Assembly: GCA_023381695.1 (NCBI GenBank) | Contig: JAMCQP010000042.1 | Coordinates: 1 to 39,061, forward strand | Length of the DNA: 39,061 nt | From: Bacillota bacterium | GTDB lineage: Bacteria > Bacillota > UBA5301 > JAMCQP01 | Direction of reading: 5' to 3' | Shown: positions 30,532 to 38,885 of the stretch, piece by piece | How the letters are laid out: each line of letters opens with the position of its first letter | How positions within the stretch are numbered: the stretch's first letter is position 1 | Program-made: the position numbers and the translations under genes | Notes under the pieces: generated by a model | Seen by the model: only the letters and a program-made list of their open reading frames with translations | Database searches by the model: none | Told to the model about the DNA's origin: nothing

Positions 30532-33030
30532 TCAACAATTCCCTGCGCAAGGGGAATGAAGGCCTGCCAGAACAGCCTGCCCCAGGGAGATACCCCCATC
30601 GTTGGCAGGTATCCGGCGCGGCCAGTAGACCGTAAAACCCGCCCGGGTCAACCTTGCCAGCAAATCTTCCAGTAGATACCTGTTCTGGAAGACTCCTCCA
30701 CCGATCGCCGCCCGTTCAATGCCGGTCAGGCGGCGCAATTTCGCCAGCGTCTCCTCAATCGCCGCTGCCACGGTATTGTGAAATTTGGCGGCCATCATTC
30801 CGGTAGCTTCGCCCCTGGCCCGGTCCTGCAGAAGCCCGGCCCAGAGCGGACCGAAATCCAGCAGCCACAAACCAGTCCCGTCCGTGACTTTCCCCGCATC
30901 TTCAGCATCTTCAGCACCCTGATCACCAGTGCCGCTCTCGACACTCTCATGCAGCTCAAATTCATAGCGCCCGTCCACACCGGGCGTCGCCAGAGCCTCC
31001 AGCTCCATGGCCGGCTGCCCGTCATACACGGCTTCCGGGCAAACCCCGAGGAGCGCGGAGACCGCGTCAAACAGGCGGCCGCAACTGGAAGTGAAAGGGG
31101 CGTTTATTCCCAGCTCGATCTGTTTCAAGACCGCCGGAAGCTCCCGGCGGCCCTTTTCCGAGAGAAAGGGCTCGGCCCGCGTTACACCTTCCCGTCCCAG
31201 GGCGGCGCACAGGTGGCTGACCAGCATCCGCTCCGGATGGCGAATACCTCCTTCTCCGCCCGGCAAAGGTACATAGGCCTGGTGAGCAACCCGGGTGAAG
31301 GCGCCGGGCCGGCCGGCAAAGATCTCAAACCCCCAGATCCGGCCGTCACGCCCGTAACCCGTACCGTCACAGACCACCCCCAGAACCGGTTCCTTGACGC
31401 CATTCTCCGCCAGGCAGGCCGCAAGGTGAGCCTCGTGGTGCTGAACCTGCACCAGCGGCACCCTCCGCCCGGCCGCAAAAGCTTTTGCAAACTTTGTGGC
31501 GCGGTACTCGGGATGGAGGTCGCAAGCCACCTTTTCCGGTGAAATCGAAAAATACCCCTCATACCGGCTGATCGCGGTTTGCAAGAATTCCAGGGACGAC
31601 AGATCCTTGATCTCGCCGATGTGCTGGCTGAGAAAGTAACGCTCTCCCCTTGCCAGGCAGAAAGTATTCTTCTGATCGCCGCCGACGGCAAGCACCGGCC
31701 GTGACAGGGGCAGATGCGGCAAGATCACCGGCTCCGGAACATAACCCCGGGAGCGCCGGTAGAGCACCTCCGACCCCGCCACCACCGCAGTGACCGAATC
31801 ATCGCACCGGTTGAAGATCTCCCGGTTGTGAAACACGAAGAGCTCCGCCACCGGCCCCAGTTGTTCAACCGCCGCGCGGTTGTCGATCACCAGCGGCATG
31901 TCGGAGAGGTTGCCGCTGGTGGCCACCAGGCACGGCAGATCCTCGTCAAAAAGCAGAAGGTGAAGAGGCGCATAAGGCAACATCACCCCCAGCGTGTTCA
32001 TCCCCGGCGCCACCGGGGAGGCCAGCGGCCGCATCTCCGTGCAAGTCCTCTTCTCCAGAAGCACGATCGGCCTTCGCCAGGAGGTCAAGAGTTCCTCCTC
32101 GGCGCGGCAAATCCGACAGTAGCGCCGGACCACCGCCAGATCCCGACACATTACCGCAAAGGGCTTGGTCTCCCGCCTTTTGCGCCAGCGCAGGTTCCGG
32201 ACCGCCTCATCATTGGTGGCATCACAGACCAGATGAAACCCCCCGACGCCCTTCACCGCCAGAATGGCCCCTTCCTTGAGCCTCCGCCTGGCTTCCGCCA
32301 GGACATGCGCCGGCGGAGATTCAGGGCCAAGGCCGGCACGTGGGGGATCCGGGTAATCCACCGGCGACTTGCCGCCGCTAGCTTGGGCGTCGCCGGTCCA
32401 CGCCCCGGCCCGGGCGCTTTGTATATCTGCCATCCACACCGAAGGGCCGCATTTTTCGCAGGCGTTGGGCTGGGCATGGAAGCGCCTGTCCAGGGGGGAA
32501 TCGTACTCCTCCTGGCAGTCCGGGCACATGGCAAAAGCCTTCATGGTGGTCCGGCGCCTGTCGTACGGCAGGTCGCGGACAATGGTAAACCGCGGCCCGC
32601 AATTGGTGCAGTTGATAAACGGGTAGCCGAACCGCCTGTCCCGGGAGTTCAGAAGTTCCCGCTGGCAATCGGGGCAGATTCCCATATCCGGCGTAATCAA
32701 AACCGACGGTTCCTCTTCCGCCTTACTCTGGCTGATCGTGAATGCTTCATACCCCACGGGCTCAGCCAGCCGAATTTCAGCCTGCGTGATCCGCGCCACC
32801 CGCGGGGCCTGCCTGGGGATCTCCCGGTAAAAGCGCTCCAGATCCTCCGGCTCCCCCTCGACCTCCACCACCACGCCCGCCAGAGAGTTGAAAACCTTCC
32901 CGGGCAACCCGAACTGGTGAGCCAGCCGGTAAAGAAAAGGCCGGAAGCCCACGCCCTGCACCATGCCATTGACGGTAATCACCGCCCGGGCGATCTTCCC
33001 GGCGTCCTTTCGGACCTTGACGCATCCCAT
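30532..33030 (-). CDS. hypF: carbamoyltransferase HypF
   Basis: An 832-residue protein with all HypF domains: acylphosphatase-like (ITVNGMVQGVGFRPFLYRLA), two zinc fingers (CPDCQ...CTNCGP and CPDCQ...CEKCGP), a YrdC-like domain (LAVKGVGGFHLVCDATND) and the Kae1-like transferase with VQHHEAHLAACLAE. It makes carbamoyl-adenylate from carbamoyl phosphate and loads HypE. Two non-conserved low-complexity inserts occur, one after the second zinc finger (DIQSARAGAWTGDAQASGG) and one in the last domain (GTGDQGAEDAEDAGKVTDG, with two 9-nt repeats at 30898-30915). ATG at 33030 with AGGTGA upstream is preferred; it lies 52 nt inside hypB. GTG at 33057 is possible. Confidence 0.94.
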   Translation of the reverse strand: MGCVKVRKDAGKIARAVITVNGMVQGVGFRPFLYRLAHQFGLPGKVFNSLAGVVVEVEGEPEDLERFYREIPRQAPRVARITQAEIRLAEPVGYEAFTISQSKAEEEPSVLITPDMGICPDCQRELLNSRDRRFGYPFINCTNCGPRFTIVRDLPYDRRRTTMKAFAMCPDCQEEYDSPLDRRFHAQPNACEKCGPSVWMADIQSARAGAWTGDAQASGGKSPVDYPDPPRAGLGPESPPAHVLAEARRRLKEGAILAVKGVGGFHLVCDATNDEAVRNLRWRKRRETKPFAVMCRDLAVVRRYCRICRAEEELLTSWRRPIVLLEKRTCTEMRPLASPVAPGMNTLGVMLPYAPLHLLLFDEDLPCLVATSGNLSDMPLVIDNRAAVEQLGPVAELFVFHNREIFNRCDDSVTAVVAGSEVLYRRSRGYVPEPVILPHLPLSRPVLAVGGDQKNTFCLARGERYFLSQHIGEIKDLSSLEFLQTAISRYEGYFSISPEKVACDLHPEYRATKFAKAFAAGRRVPLVQVQHHEAHLAACLAENGVKEPVLGVVCDGTGYGRDGRIWGFEIFAGRPGAFTRVAHQAYVPLPGGEGGIRHPERMLVSHLCAALGREGVTRAEPFLSEKGRRELPAVLKQIELGINAPFTSSCGRLFDAVSALLGVCPEAVYDGQPAMELEALATPGVDGRYEFELHESVESGTGDQGAEDAEDAGKVTDGTGLWLLDFGPLWAGLLQDRARGEATGMMAAKFHNTVAAAIEETLAKLRRLTGIERAAIGGGVFQNRYLLEDLLARLTRAGFTVYWPRRIPANDGGISLGQAVLAGLHSPCAGNC

Positions 33031-33734
33031 TTTTTCATCACCTGATCCATTAACCACTGCGTCCAGTTATCCAGCCCCTCGCCCGTGAAAGCCGACACCT
33101 CAAAGACCGCCGCGCCGGGATTCAGCTTCGCCAGATCCTCCCGCACCTTCGGCAGATCATACCGGCTGAAAGGCAACAGATCCATTTTGTTTAAAAGCAC
33201 CACGCCGGCCCTCCGAAAGGCGGCCGGGTATTTCAGGGGCTTGTCGTCCCCTTCGGGGATGCTCAGCACGACAACCTTGGCGTCCTCGCCCAGATCAAAA
33301 TCCGCCGGGCAGACCAGGTTGCCGACATTTTCGATGATCAGCAGTTCTGGCCCCGGTTCAGTTCCGGGAGGCGATGCCGCCGGTTCCGTTCCGAGCGGCG
33401 CCCCCACCGGTCCCAACTGCTCCAGCGCCAGGCGGATCATGGGGGCGTCCAGATGGCAGCCGCCCAGGGTGTTCACCTGACAAGCCGGAATGCCGTGCCT
33501 CCTCACGCGCTCCGCGTCCAGCTCCGTGGAAATATCCCCCTCGATCACCCTGATCTTCACACGATCTTTCAAAAGCTCACAGGTCCTCTCCAGAAGCGTG
33601 GTCTTCCCCGCCCCCGGCGAACTGATCAGGTTGATGCAAAAGGCGCCGCTTTGCTGCAATCCCGCCCGGATCTGCGCGGCAACCGCCGCATTGGCGCCCA
33701 GTACTTCGCGGCGCAGGCCGATTTCCATGTCCAT
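32979..33734 (-). CDS. hypB: hydrogenase nickel incorporation GTPase HypB
   Basis: A 251-residue SIMIBI GTPase that inserts nickel with HypA. It has LISSPGAGKTTLLERT (P-loop), IEGDISTELD, GIPACQVNTLGGCHLDAPM (Cys/His metal site), IENVGNLVCPADFDLGE and LLNKMDLLPF. No N-terminal His-rich or CxxCGC nickel-storage segment is present. Between RLALEQLG and LLIIENVG is a 21-residue insert with a duplicated GTEP, encoded by two 27-nt repeats (33351-33404). The C-terminal tail KKWDASRSERTPGRSPGR overlaps the start of hypF by 52 nt. ATG at 33734 is used; Met at 33728 is an alternative. Confidence 0.95.
   Translation of the reverse strand: MDMEIGLRREVLGANAAVAAQIRAGLQQSGAFCINLISSPGAGKTTLLERTCELLKDRVKIRVIEGDISTELDAERVRRHGIPACQVNTLGGCHLDAPMIRLALEQLGPVGAPLGTEPAASPPGTEPGPELLIIENVGNLVCPADFDLGEDAKVVVLSIPEGDDKPLKYPAAFRRAGVVLLNKMDLLPFSRYDLPKVREDLAKLNPGAAVFEVSAFTGEGLDNWTQWLMDQVMKKWDASRSERTPGRSPGR
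33351..33404 (-). repeat. two 27-nt tandem repeats inside hypB
   Basis: Two adjacent 27-nt blocks (33351-33377 and 33378-33404) agree at 20 of 27 positions and encode the Pro/Gly insert with two GTEP copies. Confidence 0.8.
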
Positions 33735-33739
33735 CCCCC

Positions 33740-34093
33740 TTATCCACAGCCTTGCTCCACCTCAAACGAGTCCACGTATAGTTCCTGACCCGAAACCATC
33801 CTGGTCCTCGACGATCCGCAGCGGGGGCAGAGAAACGACCACCCCTCCACCGCAAACTCTCTCCCGCAGCCATCGCATCTTGCCATAACAGGCCTTACCT
33901 CACACTCCAGAACCGCCCCTTCGGCCAGGGTCCCCCGGCTGCAGATCCCGAAACAAAAGGCCAGAGACTCCGGGACCACCGCGGTGAGCGCCCCGGCGGC
34001 GACTTTAATCTTCGTCACCCTGGTGGCGTTGTGCCGGGCGGCTTCCTCCTTGATGATCTCCAGAATCGAAGTTGCAATCGACAGTTCGTGCAT
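33740..34093 (-). CDS. hypA: hydrogenase nickel metallochaperone HypA
   Basis: A 117-residue protein with the diagnostic N-terminus MHELSIATSILEII, whose His2 binds nickel, and a zinc-ribbon made by CDGCG and CPRCG. It hands nickel to the hydrogenase large subunit together with HypB, whose gene follows 5 nt downstream. The upstream in-frame Met would add eight residues before the invariant MHELS, so 34093 is the proper start. Confidence 0.95.
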   Translation of the reverse strand: MHELSIATSILEIIKEEAARHNATRVTKIKVAAGALTAVVPESLAFCFGICSRGTLAEGAVLECEVRPVMARCDGCGREFAVEGWSFLCPRCGSSRTRMVSGQELYVDSFEVEQGCG

Positions 34094-34098
34094 GCCAA

Positions 34099-34611
34099 TC
34101 ACCCGCTCTTGCCGCATCCCGGTTTATCGGCAAACCCGGCGGCATCCCCGGCGGCTTCGCTGACAATCTCAGCCATTACGGAATCGATTACCCGCGGCAG
34201 AGCCTGTTCCACGGCCGGGCTCAGCCCGGCGCCAAAAGCGGTGTCGCCGGCCTCCACCCCGATGATCACGATCTCCCGCGGCAGTGATCCCGGTTGCACC
34301 TTCCTGCCGAACTCCAGGGCGTCCACCAGGTTAAAGCCATGGAGGGAGAACGGGATGAACTCCCTTTTGGGAAGCCGGTCCCCCGTGAAACGGTGGATGG
34401 TGCCGGGGGCCGCACCGCTGATCACGGCGTCGATAATCACCGCCTTATCGGCTCCCGCGATCATCTCCAGCAACCCCAGCCCGGGCGTCCCCGCCTCGAT
34501 AAGCTCCACCCCCGGCGGCACGCCGCGTGAAGCCAGCCTGCGCGCCGCCTCGACACCGAGGCCGTCATCCGCCACCAGCGGGTTGCCGCATCCAAGAATC
34601 GCGATCTTCAT
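34099..34611 (-). CDS. hydrogenase maturation endopeptidase (peptidase M52)
   Basis: A 170-residue HyaD/HycI-type protease. MKIAILGCGNPLVADDGLGVEAAR contains the nickel-sensing Asp, and DAVISGAAPGTIHRF and FSLHGFNLVDAL contain the second Asp region and the His. It cuts off the C-terminal tail of the large subunit after nickel insertion. The start ATG overlaps the stop of the large-subunit gene (ATGA), so the protease is translated together with its target. A C-terminal extension of about 15 residues (AGDAAGFADKPGCGKSG) lies beyond the conserved fold. Confidence 0.92.
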   Translation of the reverse strand: MKIAILGCGNPLVADDGLGVEAARRLASRGVPPGVELIEAGTPGLGLLEMIAGADKAVIIDAVISGAAPGTIHRFTGDRLPKREFIPFSLHGFNLVDALEFGRKVQPGSLPREIVIIGVEAGDTAFGAGLSPAVEQALPRVIDSVMAEIVSEAAGDAAGFADKPGCGKSG

Positions 34612-35909
34612 GGCCGCCCGGCGTCCTCGTGCCGGATCTTCATTCGCAGGAAGTGGGCCGAGCACGAGAAGCAGGGATCGTAATTGCGAATCGCCATCTC
34701 ACACTTCAGGGTCGCCTCTTCCTCCGGCAGATCCGCCACCTTTGGCACAAACTCCCGGAGGTCCTTCTCGATGTTATTGACGTTGTGCGCCGTCGGGGAG
34801 ACGATGTCCGCCTTTTCCACGATTCCCTGGGCGTTTACCTTGTAGCTGTGGTAGAGCACCCCTCGGGGCGCCTCGGTGATCGCCGCGCCTTCCCCCGGCC
34901 GGATCTCCACGCTAAACTCCTCGTCGTGCGGGTCCAGCCGGTCGATGATCTCCACGCACTCGTCCACGCAGTGCACCAGTTCAATGGCCCTGGCCAGGGC
35001 GCTGACAAACGGGTTGAAATTCGGGAACCGAATTCCCGTCTTTTCGGCGGCCCGGCGCGCATCGGGGGAGAGTTTGTCGAAGTTGAGGTTCACCCTGGCC
35101 AGAGGGCCGACCATAAAGGAATCCCGGCCGACAATATAGGAATGCAGCGCGTGGGACCAGGGCACCTGCTTCTCCTTGATATACCGGCGGTACTCCCCGG
35201 CGGTGATCTCCAGCCCCCTGGTGGAGACCAGCCGGCCCTCATTGACCGCGTACTGATCCGGCTGCGACAGGGCGACGTGCTCGCACTCCCTGGTGAATTC
35301 CGGCAGAGGCAGCCCCGCCACCAGTTCCACCGTGGTCAGCATCTCTTCCTTGGCCTGGGCCAGGCGATCCCGGATGGCGTTCAATTGTTCCCTGGAAGGT
35401 ACTTTTGTAAAACCGCCCACCACGCAGGTGATGGGGTGTACCGCCCGGCCGCCGATAAGATCAGTCAGGTCGTTCCCGAGTTTTTTCAGCCGGAGAGCGC
35501 GCTGAACGACGGGCAGATGGTCATCGGCCATGGCCAGGACGCTCTCATAGCCCAGAAAATCCGGCGCCGCCAGCATATAGACGTGAAGGGTATGGCTCTG
35601 GATCCACTGGGCCAGCGCCAGAAGCTTGCGCAAGTCCCTGGTCTGCTGGCTCACCTTGACGCCCATGGCGTTCTCCAGGGCCAAAAGCGACGTAAGCTGG
35701 TGCGAGACCGGGCAGATGCCGCAGATCCTCGACACCGTGTCCGCCACCTCGTCAAACTTCCTTCCCACCAGAAAACCCTGGAAGAAGCGCGGCGGCTCAT
35801 AGACATCAAGGTAAAGCTCCTCCACCCTGCCATCCTGGACCTTGACATCCAGAGAAGCCTCCCCTTCCACCCTGGCCACATAGTTTACCCGGATCTGCTT
35901 CAGACTCAT
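34608..35909 (-). CDS. hydA: [NiFe] hydrogenase large (catalytic) subunit, group 3b type
   Basis: A 433-residue catalytic subunit. The two nickel-binding motifs are intact: RICGICPVSH near the N-terminus and DPCFSCSAH near the C-terminus (residues about 411-419). The 14 residues after the final His (FLRMKIRHEDAGRP) are the tail removed by the adjacent protease. The compact size, the motif spellings and the gene order hydB-hydG-hydD-hydA match cytosolic bidirectional group 3b enzymes such as Pyrococcus sulfhydrogenase I. These couple H2 to NADP(H) and can reduce sulfur. The ATG overlaps the stop of the small-subunit gene (ATGA). Confidence 0.94.
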   Translation of the reverse strand: MSLKQIRVNYVARVEGEASLDVKVQDGRVEELYLDVYEPPRFFQGFLVGRKFDEVADTVSRICGICPVSHQLTSLLALENAMGVKVSQQTRDLRKLLALAQWIQSHTLHVYMLAAPDFLGYESVLAMADDHLPVVQRALRLKKLGNDLTDLIGGRAVHPITCVVGGFTKVPSREQLNAIRDRLAQAKEEMLTTVELVAGLPLPEFTRECEHVALSQPDQYAVNEGRLVSTRGLEITAGEYRRYIKEKQVPWSHALHSYIVGRDSFMVGPLARVNLNFDKLSPDARRAAEKTGIRFPNFNPFVSALARAIELVHCVDECVEIIDRLDPHDEEFSVEIRPGEGAAITEAPRGVLYHSYKVNAQGIVEKADIVSPTAHNVNNIEKDLREFVPKVADLPEEEATLKCEMAIRNYDPCFSCSAHFLRMKIRHEDAGRP

Positions 35910-36670
35910 ACGGCTTCGGCCCCCTTCCTGAAGGCTTCGGTCTCGCCGGCGTACTTGCGGAATTTGCGGGCGACGTCCTCGCGGGTCAGGCCGTATTCCA
36001 TAAAAGTTCTGGCCAGAGACGGCGCGTTGGGATCGTTCATCGGCCCGCGGCAACCTTCGCAGGGACGGTTAAGCGAAGGACAGAGCGCCCCGCAACCGGC
36101 GGAAGTGACAGAACCCATGCATACCTTACCCTTGCTCACGAAGAGGCATACATTCTCCCGCAGCTTGCATTCCACGCAGACACAATGCGGGCGAAGGTTC
36201 GGGCCCACCCCGAGCAATGCACTCTTGATCAGCTCCACCAGTTCATCCTTGTCCACCGGGCAGCCTTTCAGGTACCCGTCCACCCGGACATACTGATCGA
36301 TCCCGAAAGCCTTGGTGGAATGGATCACCGAGACATCCTCGTAGACCCGCTTCTCCACCTCCCGCTCGGGCACCAGATTCTTCATCGAAGGTATTCCGCC
36401 GTAACAGGCGCAGGATCCGAAGGCGATCAACAGCTTGCACTTCTCCCGCACTTCCTTGATCTTCTCGATCTCTTCCCCGCAGGTGACCGCTCCTTCCACA
36501 AGGCCGATATCGTAGATAGCATCGGCATTTTCACGCTTTGCCATCACAAAATAGCTGATCTCCACCAGCGCGGCGATATCCAGCAGGTACTCCTCCAGGT
36601 TGACGATCTGCAGCTGGCAACCCGCACAGGAACTGAACTTGAATACCGCCAGTTTCGGCTTGTCGTTCAT
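35906..36670 (-). CDS. hydD: [NiFe] hydrogenase small subunit, group 3b type
   Basis: A 254-residue electron-transfer subunit without a signal peptide, hence cytoplasmic. The proximal cluster ligands are in SSCAGCQLQIVN, FGSCACYGGIPS and YLKGCPVDKDE. The medial and distal [4Fe-4S] ligands are in CVCVECKLRENVC, GKVCMGSVTSAGCGALCPS and RPCEGCRGP. It transfers electrons from the NiFe site to HydG/HydB. It overlaps hydA by 4 nt and follows hydG by 51 nt. Confidence 0.94.
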   Translation of the reverse strand: MNDKPKLAVFKFSSCAGCQLQIVNLEEYLLDIAALVEISYFVMAKRENADAIYDIGLVEGAVTCGEEIEKIKEVREKCKLLIAFGSCACYGGIPSMKNLVPEREVEKRVYEDVSVIHSTKAFGIDQYVRVDGYLKGCPVDKDELVELIKSALLGVGPNLRPHCVCVECKLRENVCLFVSKGKVCMGSVTSAGCGALCPSLNRPCEGCRGPMNDPNAPSLARTFMEYGLTREDVARKFRKYAGETEAFRKGAEAV

Positions 36671-36721
36671 CTTCTCACCCCTTCATTAATAGTGCCTGGC
36701 GCCACCTCCCCGGCGCCTGCG

Positions 36722-37561
36722 CTACAGCACTTCCTCCGGCAGATCCTTGATCTCGGCGTAATTAAAGACCGGCCCGTCCTTGCAGACGTAGATGGGCCCC
36801 ATCTGGCAGTGGCCGCACTTGGCCACCCCGCACTCCATGCGGCGCTCCAGGGAGACATAGATCTGGCCGGGCTTGAACCCTCTGGCCAAAAGTGCCTTCA
36901 CCACAAACTTCATCATGATCTCCGGGCCGCACATCACCACCACCGTGTTTTGGGGCTTGCTTTCCATCCGGTCCTCCACGAGATCCGTCACCAGCCCCAC
37001 ATCGTGGTCCCACCTGTTACCATCCGGGACCTGATCCACGGTAAGCCAGAGTTTCGTATCCGAGACCCCTCTCCATCCGGCGTATTCATCAGAAAACATG
37101 CCGTCAGCCGGGGTCCTGGCCCCATAGAGGATCTCCAGGGAACCGAAATCCCGGCGGTGGCGCGCCACCTGCTGAATCACCGGCCGCAAGGGAGCCAGCC
37201 CAATCCCGCCGGCGATCAGCAGGATATTTTTGCCGCGCATCTCCTCCACCGGCCAGCCATTTCCGTACGGGCCGCGAATGCCCACCGTATCCCCCTCCTG
37301 GAGGCTGGACATGGCTTTGGTCAGGTTTCCGACCCGGCGGATGGTGTGATCAAAGGTGAGACGCTCGTCAACCGGTGAACTGATGGAAATGGGCGCCTCA
37401 CCGATCCCCAAAATGGTCAGCATGTTGAATTGGCCTGGCCGGAAGGAATAGTCGGACTGCTTCTTCGCATCGGCGAAGGCCAGGGTGTAAGTGGCCGTGT
37501 CCGGGGTCTGGGCCTTGATCCCTTTGATCACGGCCGTTTCCGGCTTGAACAAGCTCCTCAT
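36722..37561 (-). CDS. hydG: hydrogenase FAD/NAD(P)-binding subunit
   Basis: A 279-residue ferredoxin-NADP reductase-like subunit. The FAD domain has YSFRPGQFNMLTI and GEAPISIS. The nucleotide domain has LLIAGGIGLAPLRPVI and VVVMCGPEIMMKF. The C-terminal [2Fe-2S] site is MECGVAKCGHCQMGPIYVCKDGPVF. It is homologous to HydG of archaeal sulfhydrogenase and to dihydroorotate dehydrogenase PyrK-type subunits. It connects the hydrogenase iron-sulfur chain to NAD(P)H. The ATG lies 1 nt after the hydB stop, so the two are coupled. Confidence 0.93.
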   Translation of the reverse strand: MRSLFKPETAVIKGIKAQTPDTATYTLAFADAKKQSDYSFRPGQFNMLTILGIGEAPISISSPVDERLTFDHTIRRVGNLTKAMSSLQEGDTVGIRGPYGNGWPVEEMRGKNILLIAGGIGLAPLRPVIQQVARHRRDFGSLEILYGARTPADGMFSDEYAGWRGVSDTKLWLTVDQVPDGNRWDHDVGLVTDLVEDRMESKPQNTVVVMCGPEIMMKFVVKALLARGFKPGQIYVSLERRMECGVAKCGHCQMGPIYVCKDGPVFNYAEIKDLPEEVL

Positions 37562-37562
37562 G

Positions 37563-38606
37563 TTACTCCCCCCTTATGGCATTCACAATGGCCGTGGGAT
37601 CGATCTTTTTGATGCAGGCCGTCACGCACCGGCCGCAACCCACGCAACCCAGGGCGCCATATTGTGTCTCAAAGTAGCTCAATTTGTGGTAGATACGCTG
37701 TTTGATTCGCGCCGCCCGCGTCCGGCGGAAATTCCCGCCCATGGCCACTTCCCCGAATTCCAGAAGCACGCAGGAATCCCAGACGATCTGCCGTTCCCCG
37801 TGCTTTAAGGTGAGGTCCAGCTTGTCAAAGACGTTAAAGCAGTAACAGGTTGGGCAAACAATGGTGCAGGCGCCGCAGGCCAGGCACTCTTCCTTGAGTT
37901 CGGCCCACTTGCCGTGGCCGAAGTTCTGGTTGAGGATCTTCGGCAGGTTGTCGGTGTTGATCTTCTTCTTGATGGCGCCTTTGGCCAGCCGGGTTACATT
38001 CTCCTTGGCCAGAAACGCCTGGGGCTCGGCCTTTTTCAGGCGAAGCTCATGCAACAGCTCCTCTCCGGCGCCACTGCCGGCCTCCAGGAGGTAACGATCC
38101 CCCAGGTTGGTCAGCAGCAGGTCGTAACCACGGCGCAGGTCGGGGCCGGTCCCAAACGATGAACAGAAACAGTTTTCCCCGGGTTTGTTGCAGTTCAGGC
38201 CGACAATCAATGTGTTCTCCCGTTTCCGCTTGTACCGGTCGTCCTCATACTGGCCGGTAAAGACCCGATCCAGAAGGAGAAGGGCATTGACATCGCAGGG
38301 GTGCAGCCCGAAAAGAACCCGTCGCTCCTCGAGGTTCTCCTCGTGAATCACCCCTCCTTCCCGGTGGAACGAAAAGATGGTGTCAAACGGTGCGTAAAAA
38401 TACTTTTTGGGGGGCAAGAGGGTCGTGACGTAGTCAAGCTCCAGATCTTCCAGGCTCTGGACGGGGCCCAGAGCGATTTCGCCATCTTTTCTGGTTGGTC
38501 CGAATACCTGATACTTGCCAGCCAGTTGCGAAACAAGGAACGCGAGATCCTTTCCTCCGAGCGTCGCCGCCCTGGCAGCGTAAACTAACGGTTCAGCCAG
38601 CGCCAT
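37563..38606 (-). CDS. hydB: hydrogenase iron-sulfur subunit (HydB/sulfur reductase beta type)
   Basis: A 347-residue subunit with an N-terminal domain containing FGLHPCDVNALLLLDRVF and GLNCNKPGENCFCSSFGTG, followed by two [4Fe-4S] ferredoxin sites, CLACGACTIVCPTCYC and CVGCGRCVTACIK. This is the beta subunit of group 3b hydrogenases, also related to the anaerobic sulfite reductase A subunit, and it gives the complex its sulfur-reducing option. ATG at 38606 is preferred because GGAGG stands 9 nt upstream; TTG at 38612 would be only 3 nt from it. It is the first gene of the eleven-gene operon. Confidence 0.92.
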   Translation of the reverse strand: MALAEPLVYAARAATLGGKDLAFLVSQLAGKYQVFGPTRKDGEIALGPVQSLEDLELDYVTTLLPPKKYFYAPFDTIFSFHREGGVIHEENLEERRVLFGLHPCDVNALLLLDRVFTGQYEDDRYKRKRENTLIVGLNCNKPGENCFCSSFGTGPDLRRGYDLLLTNLGDRYLLEAGSGAGEELLHELRLKKAEPQAFLAKENVTRLAKGAIKKKINTDNLPKILNQNFGHGKWAELKEECLACGACTIVCPTCYCFNVFDKLDLTLKHGERQIVWDSCVLLEFGEVAMGGNFRRTRAARIKQRIYHKLSYFETQYGALGCVGCGRCVTACIKKIDPTAIVNAIRGE

Positions 38607-38653
38607 CTTCAAACACCTCCGGTTCGCATTTCCACATTTTTATGACCGCGCGA

Positions 38654-38671
38654 TTGTGCACTACTTCACAA
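38654..38671. promoter_or_regulatory. Rex-like operator, downstream site
   Basis: TTGTGCACTACTTCACAA is an 18-bp palindrome matching the Rex consensus TTGTGAA-N4-TTCACAA at 13 of 14 defined positions, extended by A and T at the ends. It lies in the hydrogenase leader, about 70-90 nt downstream of the predicted transcription start, where a bound repressor would block elongation. Confidence 0.7.
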
Positions 38672-38746
38672 TTTGTCTCAGTATCCGCCCCCGCAACGCG
38701 AGATGCCCGTTCATCATCAAAAGGGCAAAATCGCCTTGTCTCCCTC

Positions 38747-38775
38747 ATTATAACATAGTATGCCGGAGCGCACAA
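38747..38775 (-). promoter_or_regulatory. SigA-type promoter of the hydrogenase operon
   Basis: On the minus strand TTGTGC (38770-38775) and TATAAT (38747-38752) are 17 nt apart, with TGT before the -10 as an extended element. Predicted transcription starts near 38741, leaving a leader of about 135 nt before hydB. Confidence 0.78.
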
Positions 38776-38778
38776 GGC

Positions 38779-38796
38779 ATGTGAACAATTTCACTA
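38779..38796. promoter_or_regulatory. Rex-like operator, upstream site
   Basis: ATGTGAACAATTTCACTA contains the perfect inverted repeat GTGAA-N4-TTCAC and matches the Rex consensus at 12 of 14 defined positions. It sits 4 nt upstream of the -35 hexamer, 125 nt centre to centre from the downstream site. Confidence 0.65.
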
Positions 38797-38885
38797 TAAG
38801 AGAATGATCCGGCATTTGCGCCCTGCTTCCTGCTTCCTGCTCAAGTGCCTAAAATTCTTATGGCTTTCTTCGGCAAAGGACAGGT

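Noticed and set aside
31714-33045. 443-codon + strand frame opposite hypF
   Set aside because: Composition is Arg/His/Pro-rich shadow sequence without family features, while hypF on the other strand is complete.
34527-36296. 589-codon + strand frame opposite the hydrogenase subunit genes
   Set aside because: It runs antisense across the large and small subunit genes, which carry every expected metal ligand.
36671-36721. A separate promoter between hydG and hydD
   Set aside because: The 51-nt gap shows no -10/-35 pair and no terminator; the genes are best read as one operon.
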